Shown here: positions 44,352 through 53,268 of the stretch, piece after piece
Layout: each line of letters opens with the position of its first letter
Position numbering within the stretch: position 1 is the stretch's first letter
Assembly: GCA_023150895.1 (NCBI GenBank)
Contig: JAKLJY010000011.1
Span: 1-64,000, forward strand
From: Myxococcota bacterium
Lineage (GTDB): Bacteria > Myxococcota_A > Bradymonadia > UBA7976 > UBA1532
Reading direction: 5' to 3'
DNA length: 64,000 nucleotides
The notes under the pieces: generated by a model
Databases searched by the model: none
Told to the model about the DNA's origin: nothing
What the model saw: the letters and a program-made list of their open reading frames with translations, nothing else
Program-made: the position numbers and the translations under genes

Positions 44352-46748
44352 TCAGTAGAGCGTCACGACGCTGGAACGTGAGTAACTGCTGCAGAGCGCG
44401 CAGTCCGCGACGGTGAACGACATGCGCACCGAGACCGGGGCCTTGGTGACCGTCATCGCCGTCACCCGGTAGGCGTATCCGGCGGTCATCGTGGCCGGAA
44501 GGCCGAGATCGCGCAGGTAGTTGCTCTGCTGCACCTTGCCCGTCGCGTCGAGGAATTCGACGAGCCCGTTGGTGATGGTCGAGGTGGCATAGGACGAGTC
44601 GAGCCGTACGTCGAGGACCCCGTCGGTTTTCGGGTAAGCGGTCTTCGAGAGCTTGAAGCCGCTCCCGAGCTTGCACTCCGCGCAAATGGGGGCGGTCGGC
44701 TGTGGGCCGACGAACGGCAACATGCCCTCGCCGTACAACTGTCGCGTCGGACAGGCGTCGGCGGGATAGGCGCCGGCGTTCGGGCGAGTGCGATAGAGCA
44801 CCGCGCCCGTGGTATGTCCGCAGGCGGTCAGCCCGGGTAGGCCGGAGGACAGCGTGCTGGCGTCGAACGTTCCATCGAGACGGGCGGCGTAGTCGGCGTC
44901 GACGCTGGACAGATCGGGGCCGGAGCCCGTGTACTTTGCCGGGGTCGCACACGCCGGCGCGGCGGCCGCCGCGAAACAGAGGGACGGTGCCCCCGCGCAG
45001 GCCGCCGTGAGCGCGGCACAGACGTCGAGCCTCTTGACGTTCATCGTCCCGCAGTTGAAGCCACTCTGGCAGACCTTGGCCCGGCGCGCGGTGCCGTAGA
45101 AGTCCGGACTCAGTGAGACTGCGCTGTCGTAGAGCCGCTGCGCGATCTCGTAGGGGCGCAGTTCGGGCCGGTAGCCCCACACGGCGGCAGCGGCGCCCGA
45201 GGTGGCAGCGGCGGCGGCGGATGAACCCGAGATGGCCTGGGTGTGGTCCCAGACGCCGGGACTGACCTCGTAGCGGGTCGCGGCGAGTTGCGCCGTCGCG
45301 ACGAGACGACCGGAACTGCCCGGGCGGGCGTTGGCGAGCGGGAAGTCGTTGTGGTTGACCCCGGCGACACCGTAAATGAGCGGTCGGTAAGCGTTCGCGC
45401 CGGGCAGCGGGTAGATGGGACGCGACGGGTTCTCGGCGTAACCCGCGTCTTCGAGGGCGGCGCACTGCGCGAAGGTCGGGGCGGGGCGCTGCTCCCATGC
45501 GGCGGGGTACATCGCGCCACCGACCGGGGTCGGCCCGCCGGGATCGTTGCCGGCGGCAGCGAAGACGAGCGCCCCATTGCAGGCGGCGTGCTGGAGCGCG
45601 TCGTAGACGGCCCGCACCGCGGGCGCCAGGCCGGTGGGGCCGGCTGCCGGGACGACGCCCCCATAAACCGGCTCCCAACCCAGGCTGACGTTGATGACGA
45701 GGCGCTCGTGCGGCGTCTCGTCGGCTGCGGCGGCCCCGGCGTTGTGGGCCTTCCAGTCGGAGACGGCTGTTCGCAGCGAGGCCGCGAGCTGGCTCTGGTA
45801 GCCGAAGAAGCCGCCGAGCGCGGGCGTGGCGATGGTCGGCGTGACCATGGGCAGGGCGAGGTTGTGGGCGACGAACCCGACGCAGTTGACGCCGGCGCCA
45901 TCCCCGGGGCACGCGATCTTGCGCACGATCCGGCCCACGTTCAGACCATGATCGGACCGGCCGTCCATCGCGACGCCCTCGTCGTAGCCACGCGGTGTGG
46001 AGTCGACGACGGCCACGCGGATGGCGGCGGGCCCCCCGTTCGCCCCATCGGGGAGCGGGTGAACTTGATCGACGGCCGCGTAGTAGGCCGTTTCGGCGAC
46101 GCGGCCGACCGTTTGAGTCACGTCCGTGTCCTGCACACCCACGGCGAGGCAGTCCTTCGAGACCGCCTCGACGGTATCGGAGCCCTGACTCAGGCGTCCT
46201 CCGAAGCCTTCGAGATAGTCCGTGCCCTTCGCCGGCACGAGGTTCGGGTCACCGCCGGCTGGGGGCTCCCAGCTGTAGGTGCAATACCCTCGCAGACCCG
46301 GGGGGGCGTCGTCGCCGAAGAGCCGCTCGACACGCCAGGTACCGCCGCCCGCGGGCAGGCGATCCGCGACCGGGCACTCGGCCCGGGCGTCCCGAAGGCG
46401 GGCGACCCACCGGACACCGAGGCATGCATCCCGCACGTCGACGGCGGGGGTCATCGCCACGCACGTCGCATCGGCGACCGGGCAGGTGGGCCGGCGGGCG
46501 GCGCGGTCGACGCTCGGACGGGCGTCGGCGTCGGGCTCGACGTCGGCATCTGCCGAGGTGCCAACCACTTCGGCGGCGTCCGGACTGCCACCCGCAGCGC
46601 CCGGACCGCCGCCGGCACCGGGCTCGGCATCTGCCGAGGTGCCTGCCGAGGTGCCGACCACTTCGGCGGACGGGCTGCATCCGGCCGCGACGACGAGCCA
46701 TGACGAGGCCAGGGTGGCGGCCACCCACCTCGAGACTGAACGCTGCAT
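44352..46748 (-). CDS. S8 (subtilisin-family) serine peptidase lipoprotein
   Basis: A 798-residue exported protease. Lipobox AAGC (Cys24) is followed directly by palindromic-element peptides (AEVVGTSAGTSAD and AEVVGTSADAD) and an Asp-rich linker to about residue 85. The catalytic triad is Asp249 (VAVVDST), His267 (RSDHGLNVG) and Ser510 (ISGSSAAAAA), with oxyanion Asn in FAAAGNDPGG. The Ser motif GSS replaces the usual GTS. The C-terminal 200 residues are Cys-rich and beta-rich. ATG at 46748 has GGAGGGAG 7 bases upstream. It lies 101 bases after the CHAT-protease gene in the same direction and 8 bases before the amidohydrolase gene. Confidence 0.92.
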   Translation of the reverse strand: MQRSVSRWVAATLASSWLVVAAGCSPSAEVVGTSAGTSADAEPGAGGGPGAAGGSPDAAEVVGTSADADVEPDADARPSVDRAARRPTCPVADATCVAMTPAVDVRDACLGVRWVARLRDARAECPVADRLPAGGGTWRVERLFGDDAPPGLRGYCTYSWEPPAGGDPNLVPAKGTDYLEGFGGRLSQGSDTVEAVSKDCLAVGVQDTDVTQTVGRVAETAYYAAVDQVHPLPDGANGGPAAIRVAVVDSTPRGYDEGVAMDGRSDHGLNVGRIVRKIACPGDGAGVNCVGFVAHNLALPMVTPTIATPALGGFFGYQSQLAASLRTAVSDWKAHNAGAAAADETPHERLVINVSLGWEPVYGGVVPAAGPTGLAPAVRAVYDALQHAACNGALVFAAAGNDPGGPTPVGGAMYPAAWEQRPAPTFAQCAALEDAGYAENPSRPIYPLPGANAYRPLIYGVAGVNHNDFPLANARPGSSGRLVATAQLAATRYEVSPGVWDHTQAISGSSAAAAATSGAAAAVWGYRPELRPYEIAQRLYDSAVSLSPDFYGTARRAKVCQSGFNCGTMNVKRLDVCAALTAACAGAPSLCFAAAAAPACATPAKYTGSGPDLSSVDADYAARLDGTFDASTLSSGLPGLTACGHTTGAVLYRTRPNAGAYPADACPTRQLYGEGMLPFVGPQPTAPICAECKLGSGFKLSKTAYPKTDGVLDVRLDSSYATSTITNGLVEFLDATGKVQQSNYLRDLGLPATMTAGYAYRVTAMTVTKAPVSVRMSFTVADCALCSSYSRSSVVTLY
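46552..46667. repeat. Two palindromic-element sites in frame in the S8 peptidase linker
   Basis: One full copy at 46552-46574 (core GAGGTGCCAACCACTTC) and one copy with a duplicated half at 46633-46667 (core GAGGTGCCGACCACTTC). The minus-strand gene reads them as AEVVGTSA. Read on the other strand in the equivalent register they would be AEVPTTSA. Confidence 0.92.
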
Positions 46749-46849
46749 TGAACTCCCTCCGGGAACGCGAGACACAGTGCCGCGCCGAAGTGCGTGGCCG
46801 GCATCTGGGGACGCGGCCGCGGAGTCGGCGATTCAGTGTGTGGACGTCG

Positions 46850-49582
46850 TCAGCGTACCAGAATCCGGAATGTGGCCCAATCTTGGGCCTCGGACCGGGC
46901 GCGCAGGGTGAGTTGGGCGGTTTGCAGGGCTTCTTCGGGCGGGGCGTGTGCCAGCGCCCCGTAGAATGCGGTCGAGAGTGCGGTGGCGAGTGTATCGGCG
47001 ACCGGTCGAGTCGCAGCGACGGCTGCATGGGCCCCGGCCGCCAGAAACGCCTGCGCGAGGCCGAGCTGTTCGAGTCGGGCGGCGTCGGCCTGACGCGCCG
47101 TTTCGCAGCCCGAGAGCACGACGAGGGCCGGCACGTTCGGGAGGGCGAGAATGTCGTCGAGCGTCAGCGCGCCGTCCGCCGCGAGCGGCAGCGTGCTCTC
47201 CCATCCCGTCGGTCCACCGAAGCGACCGTGACCGGCATAGTGGAACCGCCCGGTTGCACCCAGCGCGCGGCGGACGGCGTCTCCCGTCGCGGCCTCCCCG
47301 ACGAGGCGGGTCAGGGGGGTTGCGCCAAGCGCCGCCGCAACGGCGTCGCCCTCCAGACGCGCCCCGGGCAGGTCGCCGCGGGGATCGGCGACGAGGAGCG
47401 TTCGGGCGTCGTCCGCCGAGGTCGGAGGGCGCGGGGGCAGGTCGAGTCCGTAGACGACCGGAAGCCGGGCCAGGACGGGGGCGCCGTCGAGCATCGCCGC
47501 GTGGAGGTCGAGCCCTCGGGCCGGGCCGTGGGGCAGCACGCGGAGCTTCCGCGCGGCACGGATGCGATCGGAGAACGGTGCGAGCAGCGCTTCGGCGGCC
47601 GTGCTCGGCGCACGCGGGGCGCCGATCCCCCCCGGCGTCGCGGCGATTCGCACGGCCGAGGTGCCGACCACATCGGCGGCGAACGCCAGGGTCCCGTCGG
47701 GACCGGCCAACCAGGTGAGCACGAGCTCTCCAGGGGCAGGCGGCGTCGGTGGACTCGGGGCCGCCCCCGCGCGTTCCGCCGCGGGCTCCGCCAGGACGGC
47801 GAAGGCGGCGTCGAGTGCGATGCGCAGCGCCCGCTGCCTTTCCCCTCGGGCTGCGCGTGCCTGGGCGAGCGCATCGGCCGGGCGTTTCCAGTCGTCGGCC
47901 GCTTCGGCGTCGAGGGCGGCCCGCGCTCGGCGGTGATCGGCGAGGGCGGTCTCCCAGCGCGCGCGCGCCGCCGGCGTCAGCGCGGGGAGCCGCTCGGCTT
48001 GCCGGAGGGCGGCCAGGAAACGCGCGCGGGCCCGGCGGACCACCGTCATGGCCTCGGCCGTGCGTCCCCGTTCGATCAGGAAGTCGACGTGATCCCGCGT
48101 CCCGGCGTCGCGTTCGGCGAGGAACGACTCACGCCCCTCGGCGAGCGGGATGCGCATCGCCTGATCGGCCAACTGTTCGAAGGCGTCGGCAAAGGCGGGA
48201 CCGGCGTCCTCGCCGGCCGCTCTTGCTGCACGGGCAAGTCCGATGGTGCCTCGCCACACGGCTTCGGCCGAGGCCGTCGCGGCGCCGAGGGCGCGGAGTC
48301 GTTCGAAGTGGCGGCGGGCCCCACGAGGGTCTCCGGCCAGCAGCGCGGCGCGACCCTCGACGTCCGGCCACCACAGCGCGAGCCGGGCGTCGGGCGTCGG
48401 CAACGCAGCCTGCCCGGCTGCGAGCGCGGCCCGGGCTGCGGCGGCGTCTCCGAGGCGGAGGGCCAGCAGTGCGCGGTTCAGATGGGCGCCGGCCACGTAG
48501 GCGGGTTGCGGGCACTCCCCGTCCGGCGCGAACGCCCGGACGACGCCGGTGAACAACGCGTCGACGGCCGTCGGCTCGGCAGGGGGCGCTTCTCCGGCCA
48601 GGAGCAGCAGTGCCCACCCGAGGTCGTTCTCGATGGAGGCGCGGGCACAGGGAGAGTCAGCGGCGGCCGCGTGCATCGAACGCAACAGGTCGACCGCCTC
48701 CGCGTGGCGTCCGGCGGCCTGCAGGGCCTCGGCCCGAGCCTGCCGTGCAACGCTGAGTCGAAGTCCGGCGTCGAGGCGCGCGAGTCGGGGCTCGGCATCG
48801 TCGAGCGCATGGAGCGCGCTGCGGACGTCACCGGTCTCGAGGGCGAGTCGGGCGTGGTGGACGCGCAGGGCGGCGGCGCCCTCGGGGTCGAAGCGGGCAT
48901 ACGGAGCGGCATCGCCCAACGTGCGCCGGGCGCCCGGGAAGTCCCGGAGCTGATGAATCTGCACGAAGGCGAGCGCCAGCGCGTCGTTGACTCTCTCGGA
49001 GAGGCGCCCCGCCGCCGCGTGCAGCGGCGCGGCCGCCGTGAAGTGCTGCGCGGCCCGCTCGGGGTCTCCCGCGGCCAGGGCGATGCGCGCGGCGTGTCCG
49101 TGAAGGCGCCCCGCGAGCTCCGGTGGAGGGGCGGCGAGCAGGGCCTCCACCCGCTGACGCGCCTCGTCGAGCCGGCGTGCCTTGCGCAGCGCCGTGAGTT
49201 CGTCGAGGGTGGACTCGGGGACCGGACGCTCGACGCGCAACACGAACCGGGCCGTGTCGGCGACGACGGAGACCTCGGAGGCGCCTTCATCGACGACGAT
49301 CACCGCCGCCTGCCCGGCGGTCAGGACGCCCTTTGCGCCGGTGAGCCCCGCGGCGCCCGCGTCCGCCGGGAGCACGAACCGAAGGCGTCGGTCCGAAGCG
49401 AGTCCGCAGATCGGAGCGTCGTCCGCCACACGGAGTGTCGCGCAGCCGGCGACCTCGACTTCGAGACGCGACTCGCGGGCGCCCCCCCTCGCCGGGGCCG
49501 GGTTCTCCCGGCAGCCGAGAGCCGCGAGCGCCGCCAGGACCGCCGCGCGCGCCCACCGCCGAGGACTGGATCGATCCCTCAC
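46850..49582 (-). CDS. CHAT-domain caspase-like protease lipoprotein with helical repeats
   Basis: A 910-residue protein. The signal peptide ends in lipobox AALGC (Cys24). A small beta domain (to about 115) is followed by TPR-like helical repeats (about 120-560), then a C-terminal CHAT domain with the catalytic dyad His785 in FHYAGHGRF and Cys826 in VVLSGCETA. CHAT proteins are caspase relatives used in signalling, cell death and type III-E CRISPR (Csx29). A lipoprotein signal is unusual for them and would place this protease in the periplasm or at the surface. A palindromic-element copy encodes ADVVGTSA at about 636-643, at the first strands of the CHAT domain. The start is GTG at 49582, overlapping the DUF5924 gene stop by GTGA. 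A gene for an S8 peptidase follows. Confidence 0.9.
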   Translation of the reverse strand: MRDRSSPRRWARAAVLAALAALGCRENPAPARGGARESRLEVEVAGCATLRVADDAPICGLASDRRLRFVLPADAGAAGLTGAKGVLTAGQAAVIVVDEGASEVSVVADTARFVLRVERPVPESTLDELTALRKARRLDEARQRVEALLAAPPPELAGRLHGHAARIALAAGDPERAAQHFTAAAPLHAAAGRLSERVNDALALAFVQIHQLRDFPGARRTLGDAAPYARFDPEGAAALRVHHARLALETGDVRSALHALDDAEPRLARLDAGLRLSVARQARAEALQAAGRHAEAVDLLRSMHAAAADSPCARASIENDLGWALLLLAGEAPPAEPTAVDALFTGVVRAFAPDGECPQPAYVAGAHLNRALLALRLGDAAAARAALAAGQAALPTPDARLALWWPDVEGRAALLAGDPRGARRHFERLRALGAATASAEAVWRGTIGLARAARAAGEDAGPAFADAFEQLADQAMRIPLAEGRESFLAERDAGTRDHVDFLIERGRTAEAMTVVRRARARFLAALRQAERLPALTPAARARWETALADHRRARAALDAEAADDWKRPADALAQARAARGERQRALRIALDAAFAVLAEPAAERAGAAPSPPTPPAPGELVLTWLAGPDGTLAFAADVVGTSAVRIAATPGGIGAPRAPSTAAEALLAPFSDRIRAARKLRVLPHGPARGLDLHAAMLDGAPVLARLPVVYGLDLPPRPPTSADDARTLLVADPRGDLPGARLEGDAVAAALGATPLTRLVGEAATGDAVRRALGATGRFHYAGHGRFGGPTGWESTLPLAADGALTLDDILALPNVPALVVLSGCETARQADAARLEQLGLAQAFLAAGAHAAVAATRPVADTLATALSTAFYGALAHAPPEEALQTAQLTLRARSEAQDWATFRILVR
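47655..47677. repeat. Single palindromic-element copy in frame in the CHAT gene
   Basis: Core GAGGTGCCGACCACATC differs from the standard variant at one position (ACATC for ACTTC), giving ADVVGTSA on the minus strand. It lies between two predicted strands where other CHAT domains have a short hairpin loop. Confidence 0.8.
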
Positions 49583-50649
49583 GGCCCGACCGCGGCGTCG
49601 AGACGGCCCAGGAGCTGACCCGTACTCGTCACGACCTCACAACGGTAGTGGCCGGGCCGAGAAGCGTTGACATTGGACCAGGTACGCCACGCCCCTTTTC
49701 GGTTGCCGCCGACGTCGAGTGTCGCGCGGTAGAGCGGGGCATCGTCGCGCGTCCAGACGTGGAAGATGGCCTCGCGCAGGCCCAGCGGGGCATAGATGGC
49801 CGTGAAGCAGTGCAGGCGATCGGTCCCGCGCGGGAACGCCGTCGCCTGGCCGACGAGGGTCCGTGTCGAGCGATTGACGTCGGTGCCGAGCCCCGACTCG
49901 GTGAGACGCAGCGGGGCCGGCGGCATCCAGCGGGCCGCCCCCAGGAACACACCGAGCGGCAGGAGCGCAGCGACGATGGCCGCGGCCCGCAATGCGCGCG
50001 CCCGGTCGGCCGGGGCAGCGGTCGCCAGCGCCACCAGTGGCACGCCCGCCGCGGATCCGAGTGCGGCCATCCACAGGCTCGTTGCGTGCGACAGACCCAG
50101 AAACGGGAGCGCGGCCGAGAGCCCCACGAAGCTCGTCGCGCCTTTCAATGCCACGGCGGTGGTGGGCACCCGGAAGACCCGGTTGAACAGCGGATCCCAG
50201 AGCGTCAGACCGGCCAGGAGCGCCGCGAATCCCAGAAACAGCCAGTGGGGGAGTAAAGGCGCCGCCGACAGCCAGTAAAACGGCAGCACGAAGAACAACG
50301 TGAGCTGCATGAGGCTCTGCGTGCCGGCCGTCGCCCCAAAGGTCACCACGCGATGCCGAAGTCCGACCTCGGCGGCCGCCGCGCGCCGCCGCGCGAGCAA
50401 GACGGCGCCGGCCAGGAAGAGCCAGCCGGCGGCGACCGCCACGGCGACCAGCCACGCCCGCTCGGGTGTGCGTTTCATCAGCGTCGCGCTCGTCAGTGCC
50501 CAGCCCAGCGTGAAGAAGGGCAGCAACCGCCGAAGACGAACGAATCGCCCCGGACCCGTCGACTCGGGGACCGCGGCCGGAACGGGGGCCGCGGGCGTCG
50601 CGGTCGGGGCCCCCGGCGTCGGCGCGCCCTCGGGCGGCCCCGGCGTCAC
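49579..50649 (-). CDS. DUF5924 membrane protein with C-terminal DUF2914 domain
   Basis: A 356-residue protein. A Pro/Ala-rich N-terminal tail precedes about eight membrane helices (from LLPFFTLGWALTSATLM to ALLPLGVFLGAARW). The C-terminal 100 residues (DRLHCFTAIYAPLGLREAIF, then HVWTRDDAPLY, GHYRCEVVTSTGQLLGRLD) are a DUF2914 domain, probably periplasmic. Function of either domain is unknown; the combination is seen in proteobacteria. The start is GTG at 50649, overlapping the thrC stop by GTGA, and its stop overlaps the CHAT gene start. It therefore links thrC and the CHAT gene in one transcript. Confidence 0.8.
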   Translation of the reverse strand: MTPGPPEGAPTPGAPTATPAAPVPAAVPESTGPGRFVRLRRLLPFFTLGWALTSATLMKRTPERAWLVAVAVAAGWLFLAGAVLLARRRAAAAEVGLRHRVVTFGATAGTQSLMQLTLFFVLPFYWLSAAPLLPHWLFLGFAALLAGLTLWDPLFNRVFRVPTTAVALKGATSFVGLSAALPFLGLSHATSLWMAALGSAAGVPLVALATAAPADRARALRAAAIVAALLPLGVFLGAARWMPPAPLRLTESGLGTDVNRSTRTLVGQATAFPRGTDRLHCFTAIYAPLGLREAIFHVWTRDDAPLYRATLDVGGNRKGAWRTWSNVNASRPGHYRCEVVTSTGQLLGRLDAAVGP

Positions 50650-51860
50650 GGCGCGAACTGCTCCGGATCGGCGCTGACCCGGCGCGCGGGCGGGGCAGCG
50701 GCCGTGCCCCCTCGCACGTCTTTGAGGCCGCTGCCGGTGACCATGACACAGACCGTCTCGGCCCCGGTGATGGCGCCGCTCGTGCGCGCGGCGAGCACGC
50801 CGGCGAAGGCGGCGACACCGGCGGGTTCGCCGAAGATGCCCGTCCGGGAGGCCAACTCGAACCCGGCCTCGGCGATGGCCGCGTCCGACACGGCGACGAA
50901 CACGCCCCCGCTCTCGCGGACCGCGCGCAGCGCCCGCACCCCATTGCGCGGCGCGCCCACGGCGATGCTGTCCGCGAGGCTGTTCGCCGGGCCGAAGATC
51001 ACTCGCTCGTCGCCGCGCTCGAAGCTGTCGCACAGCGGTCGGGCGCCGTCCGCTTGCACGGCCAGGAGCCGCGGGACGCGTGGGATGACCCCGAGGGCGT
51101 GCATCTCGCGCAGGCCCTTCCAGATGCCTGCCAGCGTGCAGCCGTCGCCGACGGAGATCGCCAGCCAGTCCGGGACGTCGTCCCCCCACTGCTCGGCGAG
51201 TTCGAGGCCGCCCGTCTTCTTGCCCTCGACGAGATAGGGATTCACGGCGCAGTTGCGATTGTACCAGCCCATGCGTGTGCTGATGACCTGGCAGAGATCC
51301 CAGGTCTTCTCATAGTCGCCTTCGACGAGGAGCACCTGTGCCCCGAAGACCCGCAACTGTGCGACCTTGGCCTCCGGGGCCGTGGCGGGTACGAAGATCG
51401 TCGCCGGCAGGCCGAGGTGCGCGGCGAAACAGGCCGTCGACGAGGCCGCATTGCCGGTGGATGCGCACGCGATGCGGGTCTTGCCGTGCTGCATCGCACG
51501 CACGACGCCGACCGCCGAGGCGCGGTCCTTGAAACTCGCGCTCGGGTTTCGGCCCTCGTCCTTGACACGCAGCCCCCGGAGTCCGTGGCGCGCCGCCAGG
51601 GCAGGGAAGTCGAACTGAGGGGTGTCGCCCGGGGTCAGCGCCGGCAGGGGCGAGGGATTCAGCGGGAGGAGATCAATGTAGCGCCAGATGCCGCGCGGCG
51701 CCCGTGCGAGGCGCTCGCGGAAGCCCGGCCGGACGGCTTCGAGGTCGTAGTGGACCTCCAGGATGCCCGTCAGGCCGCAGTCCGCGCAGAAGTAGGTATC
51801 GGGCGTGTCGTCGTGTCGACGACCGCAAAGCGAGCAGGTCAGATGGGTCAGGTACGGCAT
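50646..51860 (-). CDS. thrC: Threonine synthase
   Basis: A 404-residue PLP enzyme converting O-phosphohomoserine to threonine. An N-terminal zinc-ribbon-like segment (CSLCG, then CADCG) is followed by the fold-II PLP core with Lys111 in NPSASFKDRA, the substrate loop ASTGNAASSTA and SVGDGCTLAGIWKGL. Overall it follows the shorter bacterial threonine synthases. ATG at 51860 has no Shine-Dalgarno; a TATGCT box 7 bases before it suggests a leaderless transcript. It heads a minus-strand series thrC, DUF5924, CHAT, S8, amidohydrolase. It is unusual to find secreted proteases downstream of a biosynthetic gene. Confidence 0.9.
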   Translation of the reverse strand: MPYLTHLTCSLCGRRHDDTPDTYFCADCGLTGILEVHYDLEAVRPGFRERLARAPRGIWRYIDLLPLNPSPLPALTPGDTPQFDFPALAARHGLRGLRVKDEGRNPSASFKDRASAVGVVRAMQHGKTRIACASTGNAASSTACFAAHLGLPATIFVPATAPEAKVAQLRVFGAQVLLVEGDYEKTWDLCQVISTRMGWYNRNCAVNPYLVEGKKTGGLELAEQWGDDVPDWLAISVGDGCTLAGIWKGLREMHALGVIPRVPRLLAVQADGARPLCDSFERGDERVIFGPANSLADSIAVGAPRNGVRALRAVRESGGVFVAVSDAAIAEAGFELASRTGIFGEPAGVAAFAGVLAARTSGAITGAETVCVMVTGSGLKDVRGGTAAAPPARRVSADPEQFAP

Positions 51861-51867
51861 GCGCGGC

Positions 51868-51873
51868 AGCATA
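51868..51873 (-). promoter_or_regulatory. Probable -10 box of a leaderless thrC transcript
   Basis: TATGCT on the minus strand is followed by GCCGCGC and the ATG at 51860. The same hexamer at nearly the same distance precedes the CotH gene. Confidence 0.45.
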
Positions 51874-51917
51874 GCCCCGGCGGCGGTCGCGCGGTATCGT
51901 CGAGATGGAGCACGCCC

Positions 51918-52313
51918 GTGACGAACGCCGACATCAACGACGCCCTTCGAAAGCTCGTCGACGACTTCGTCGATCGGGACGGTCTCTGGTCGCTTCAGTA
52001 CGGCGACCTCCCCATCCACATCATCAGTGATCCTCCGGTCGACCGCATCCGCATTTTCGCGCCGGTTTCGGGCGCCGATCTCAACGACGGCGAACTGCTC
52101 TACCGCCTCCTGAGGGCCAACTTCGAGACGGCGCTCGACGCCCGCTACTGCATCTGGCGGGGAACGCTGTTCGCGGCCTTCATGCACCCCTTCGCGGCAC
52201 TCGACGAGGCGACGTTCATCGACGGGATGGAGCAGGTGGTGACGCTCGTGAAGACCACTGGCGGTACGTTTTCGAGCACCGGGCTGCGCTTCGGAGGCGA
52301 CTCGGGGCACTGA
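51918..52313 (+). CDS. YbjN/CesT-like small protein
   Basis: A 131-residue protein. The layout (helix, LWSLQYGDLPIHIISDPPVDRIRIFAPV strands, long helix with LLYRLLRANFETALDARYCI, strand GTLFAAFMHPF, helix TFIDGMEQVVTLVK) fits the type III secretion chaperone-like/YbjN fold. Such proteins bind partner proteins; the partner is unknown and no secretion genes are nearby. The start is GTG at 51918 with GGAG 7 bases upstream. It is divergent from thrC (57 bases) and precedes ttcA by 65 bases. Confidence 0.75.
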   Translation: MTNADINDALRKLVDDFVDRDGLWSLQYGDLPIHIISDPPVDRIRIFAPVSGADLNDGELLYRLLRANFETALDARYCIWRGTLFAAFMHPFAALDEATFIDGMEQVVTLVKTTGGTFSSTGLRFGGDSGH

Positions 52314-52378
52314 CGTCGCGGCCGTCGCCTTGACAGATGCCCCGCCGATCGGGACCCTGCGCCGCCGAAGGAGTACCG

Positions 52379-53251
52379 ATGACGCCGCCCGCCCCCCGTT
52401 CCGAAGCCGCACTGCTGCGCCGCAAACTCGGCCGCAAGATGGGGACGACCATCCGCGACTACGGACTGCTGAACGACGGCGACAAGGTCATGGTCTGCGT
52501 CTCGGGCGGCAAGGACAGCTACGCGCTGCTGGATCTTCTGTGGGAGCACAAGCAGCGGGCCCCCGTGAAGTACGACCTCGTAGCCGTCCACCTCGACCAG
52601 GGGCAGCCGGGCTACGACGGCGGGCCGCTGCGCACCTGGCTCGAAGCCTTTCCGGCCCCGTTCGAGATTCTGCACAAGGACACTTACAGCATCGTCATGT
52701 CGCTGGTGAAGGAGGGCGACACCTACTGCGCGCCCTGCTCCCGTCTGCGGCGTGGCACGCTCTATGGGGCCGCCGAGCGACTCGGCTGCAACAAGATCGC
52801 CCTCGGTCACCACCGGGATGATGCGCTCGAGACGTTCCTGATGAATTTTTTTTTCGCGGGCAAACTTCAGGCCATGCCGGCCATGTACACGACCGACGAT
52901 GGCAAGTTTCAGGTCGTTCGGCCTCTGATTGAGTGTGCCGAGGCCGACATCGCCGAGCATGCGCGGCTGACCGGCTACCCCATCCTGCCCTGCAACCTGT
53001 GCGGCAGCCAGGACGGCCTCAAGCGCGAGGCCATGACCCGCCTGCTCGATTCGCTCTCCAAAGACATTCCCGACGTCCGCAACGTGATGCTCGCCGCGCT
53101 CCAGAATGTCCGGCCGAGCCACCTGCTCGACTTTGGCCTGATCGCCCGGCTGAACGAAGCCGGCGGGCAGGGGCCCGAGCCGACCGCGACCGTTCTCTCC
53201 TCGCTCTTGCGCACGGCCAACCCGGACGCGCTGCCCGTCCTGAACACCTGA
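52379..53251 (+). CDS. ttcA: tRNA 2-thiocytidine(32) synthetase
   Basis: A 290-residue cytosolic enzyme that thiolates cytidine-32 of some tRNAs using ATP and an iron-sulfur cluster. The PP-loop is SGGKDS (residues 42-47). The cluster cysteines are in CAPCSRLRRG and a CNLCG segment near residue 207. ALGHHRDDALETFLMNFFF is the family signature. ATG at 52379 (MTPPAP) was chosen because AAGGAG lies 6 bases upstream; an upstream ATG at 52337 is less likely. The helicase gene starts 17 bases after the stop, so the two RNA-related genes probably share an mRNA. Confidence 0.95.
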   Translation: MTPPAPRSEAALLRRKLGRKMGTTIRDYGLLNDGDKVMVCVSGGKDSYALLDLLWEHKQRAPVKYDLVAVHLDQGQPGYDGGPLRTWLEAFPAPFEILHKDTYSIVMSLVKEGDTYCAPCSRLRRGTLYGAAERLGCNKIALGHHRDDALETFLMNFFFAGKLQAMPAMYTTDDGKFQVVRPLIECAEADIAEHARLTGYPILPCNLCGSQDGLKREAMTRLLDSLSKDIPDVRNVMLAALQNVRPSHLLDFGLIARLNEAGGQGPEPTATVLSSLLRTANPDALPVLNT

Positions 53252-53268
53252 AAGCTCCCTTTTTCTCC

